Shown here in pieces: positions 42,738 through 42,822 of a DNA stretch of 42,822 nucleotides (its first letter is position 1; each line of letters starts with the position of its first letter). The notes under the pieces were generated by a model. The model worked only from the letters and a program-made list of their open reading frames with translations. It was not told the origin of the DNA and did no database searches. The position numbers were made by a program, and so were the translations under genes. This DNA is from Sphaerotilus sulfidivorans (GTDB lineage: Bacteria; Pseudomonadota; Gammaproteobacteria; Burkholderiales; Burkholderiaceae_C): NCBI RefSeq assembly GCF_013426975.1, contig NZ_JACCPY010000032.1:1-42822 (forward strand), in the 5' to 3' direction.

Positions 42738-42822
42738 TGCCGAGCACGGTCTCCAGATACTTCGGGCTCCAGGCGGCCTTCTGGCGCTTGATGTTGAGAC
42801 TGGTCTTCCTGGATTTTTCCTG
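42724..42822 (-). CDS. C-terminal end of an unidentified protein (partial)
   Basis: An open frame enters from the right edge on the minus strand and ends at TAG (42724-42726). The 32 visible residues are strongly basic and then amphipathic (KTSLNIKRQKAAWSPKYLE, then TVLGISPK). This composition and the G+C-rich third positions look like coding sequence, but I cannot assign a family. A small hairpin (AGCCCGA/TCGGGCT) overlaps the stop codon and could end its transcript. It stops about 30 bp from the point where the IS5 transposase similarity ends, so it was joined to this locus by a rearrangement. Confidence 0.5.
   Translation of the reverse strand, partial: QEKSRKTSLNIKRQKAAWSPKYLETVLGISPK

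Overview
This 42.8 kb window is chromosomal DNA of high G+C content with long antisense shadow ORFs. Gene content points to a facultatively denitrifying, motile betaproteobacterium of the order Burkholderiales (Rubrivivax/Leptothrix/Comamonadaceae-like). The placement is inferred from nap genes, a protocatechuate 4,5-cleavage hydratase, a cobalt-early cobalamin operon and myo-inositol catabolism occurring together; no rRNA or other marker gene is present to fix it. No tRNA, rRNA or CRISPR array was seen.

Layout. (1) 1-3.6 kb, minus strand: end of a periplasmic nitrate reductase operon (napD, napA, start of a Tat-targeted gene that is probably napG). A candidate FNR-type box lies upstream and overlaps the stop codon of a YkvA/DUF1232 membrane protein gene. 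(2) 3.6-9.2 kb: an AT-rich perfect palindrome, a secreted hypothetical protein, a 4-oxalomesaconate hydratase (LigJ) with a ModA-like soluble binding protein, an M16 zinc peptidase, an FMN reductase, a Cys-rich protein and a thioredoxin-like [2Fe-2S] ferredoxin. (3) 8.9-19.5 kb, minus strand: a compact cobalamin operon, cobB-cbiM-cobM-cbiX-cobH-cbiD-cobL-cobI-cbiG-cobE-cobJ-ferredoxin. It is read from a clear cobalamin riboswitch, and most junctions are 4-bp ATGA overlaps. It makes the corrin ring by the cobalt-early route. CbiG is split into two genes, and no precorrin-6A reductase gene (cbiJ/cobK) is present in the window.

(4) 19.7-31.3 kb, plus strand: a complete chemosensory operon of unusual make-up. 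It encodes a soluble receptor with two signalling tips, a three-domain CheW, CheB, a HEAT-repeat protein, CheR, CheY, CheA, a mini STAS-like protein, a second CheY, a second receptor-like protein carrying a CheZ-like QDxxxQ motif, and a third CheY. This is the most interesting part of the window. It looks like a cytoplasmic, non-canonical array, comparable in outline to tandem-tip receptor systems such as DosM of Vibrio cholerae.

(5) 31.3-41.0 kb: a divergent myo-inositol locus. A three-gene ABC importer (binding protein, double ATPase, permease) runs on the minus strand and iolC(-DUF2090), iolD, iolE, iolB run on the plus strand. The shared intergenic region has a plausible sigma-70 promoter overlapped by two GGAA-N6-TTCY boxes, the operator type reported for RpiR-family IolR. 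(6) 41.0-42.8 kb: a membrane chemoreceptor gene whose 5' end is destroyed by an IS5-family fragment. The IS is itself truncated and joined to the 3' end of an unrelated, unidentified gene, which marks a rearrangement breakpoint at the right edge.
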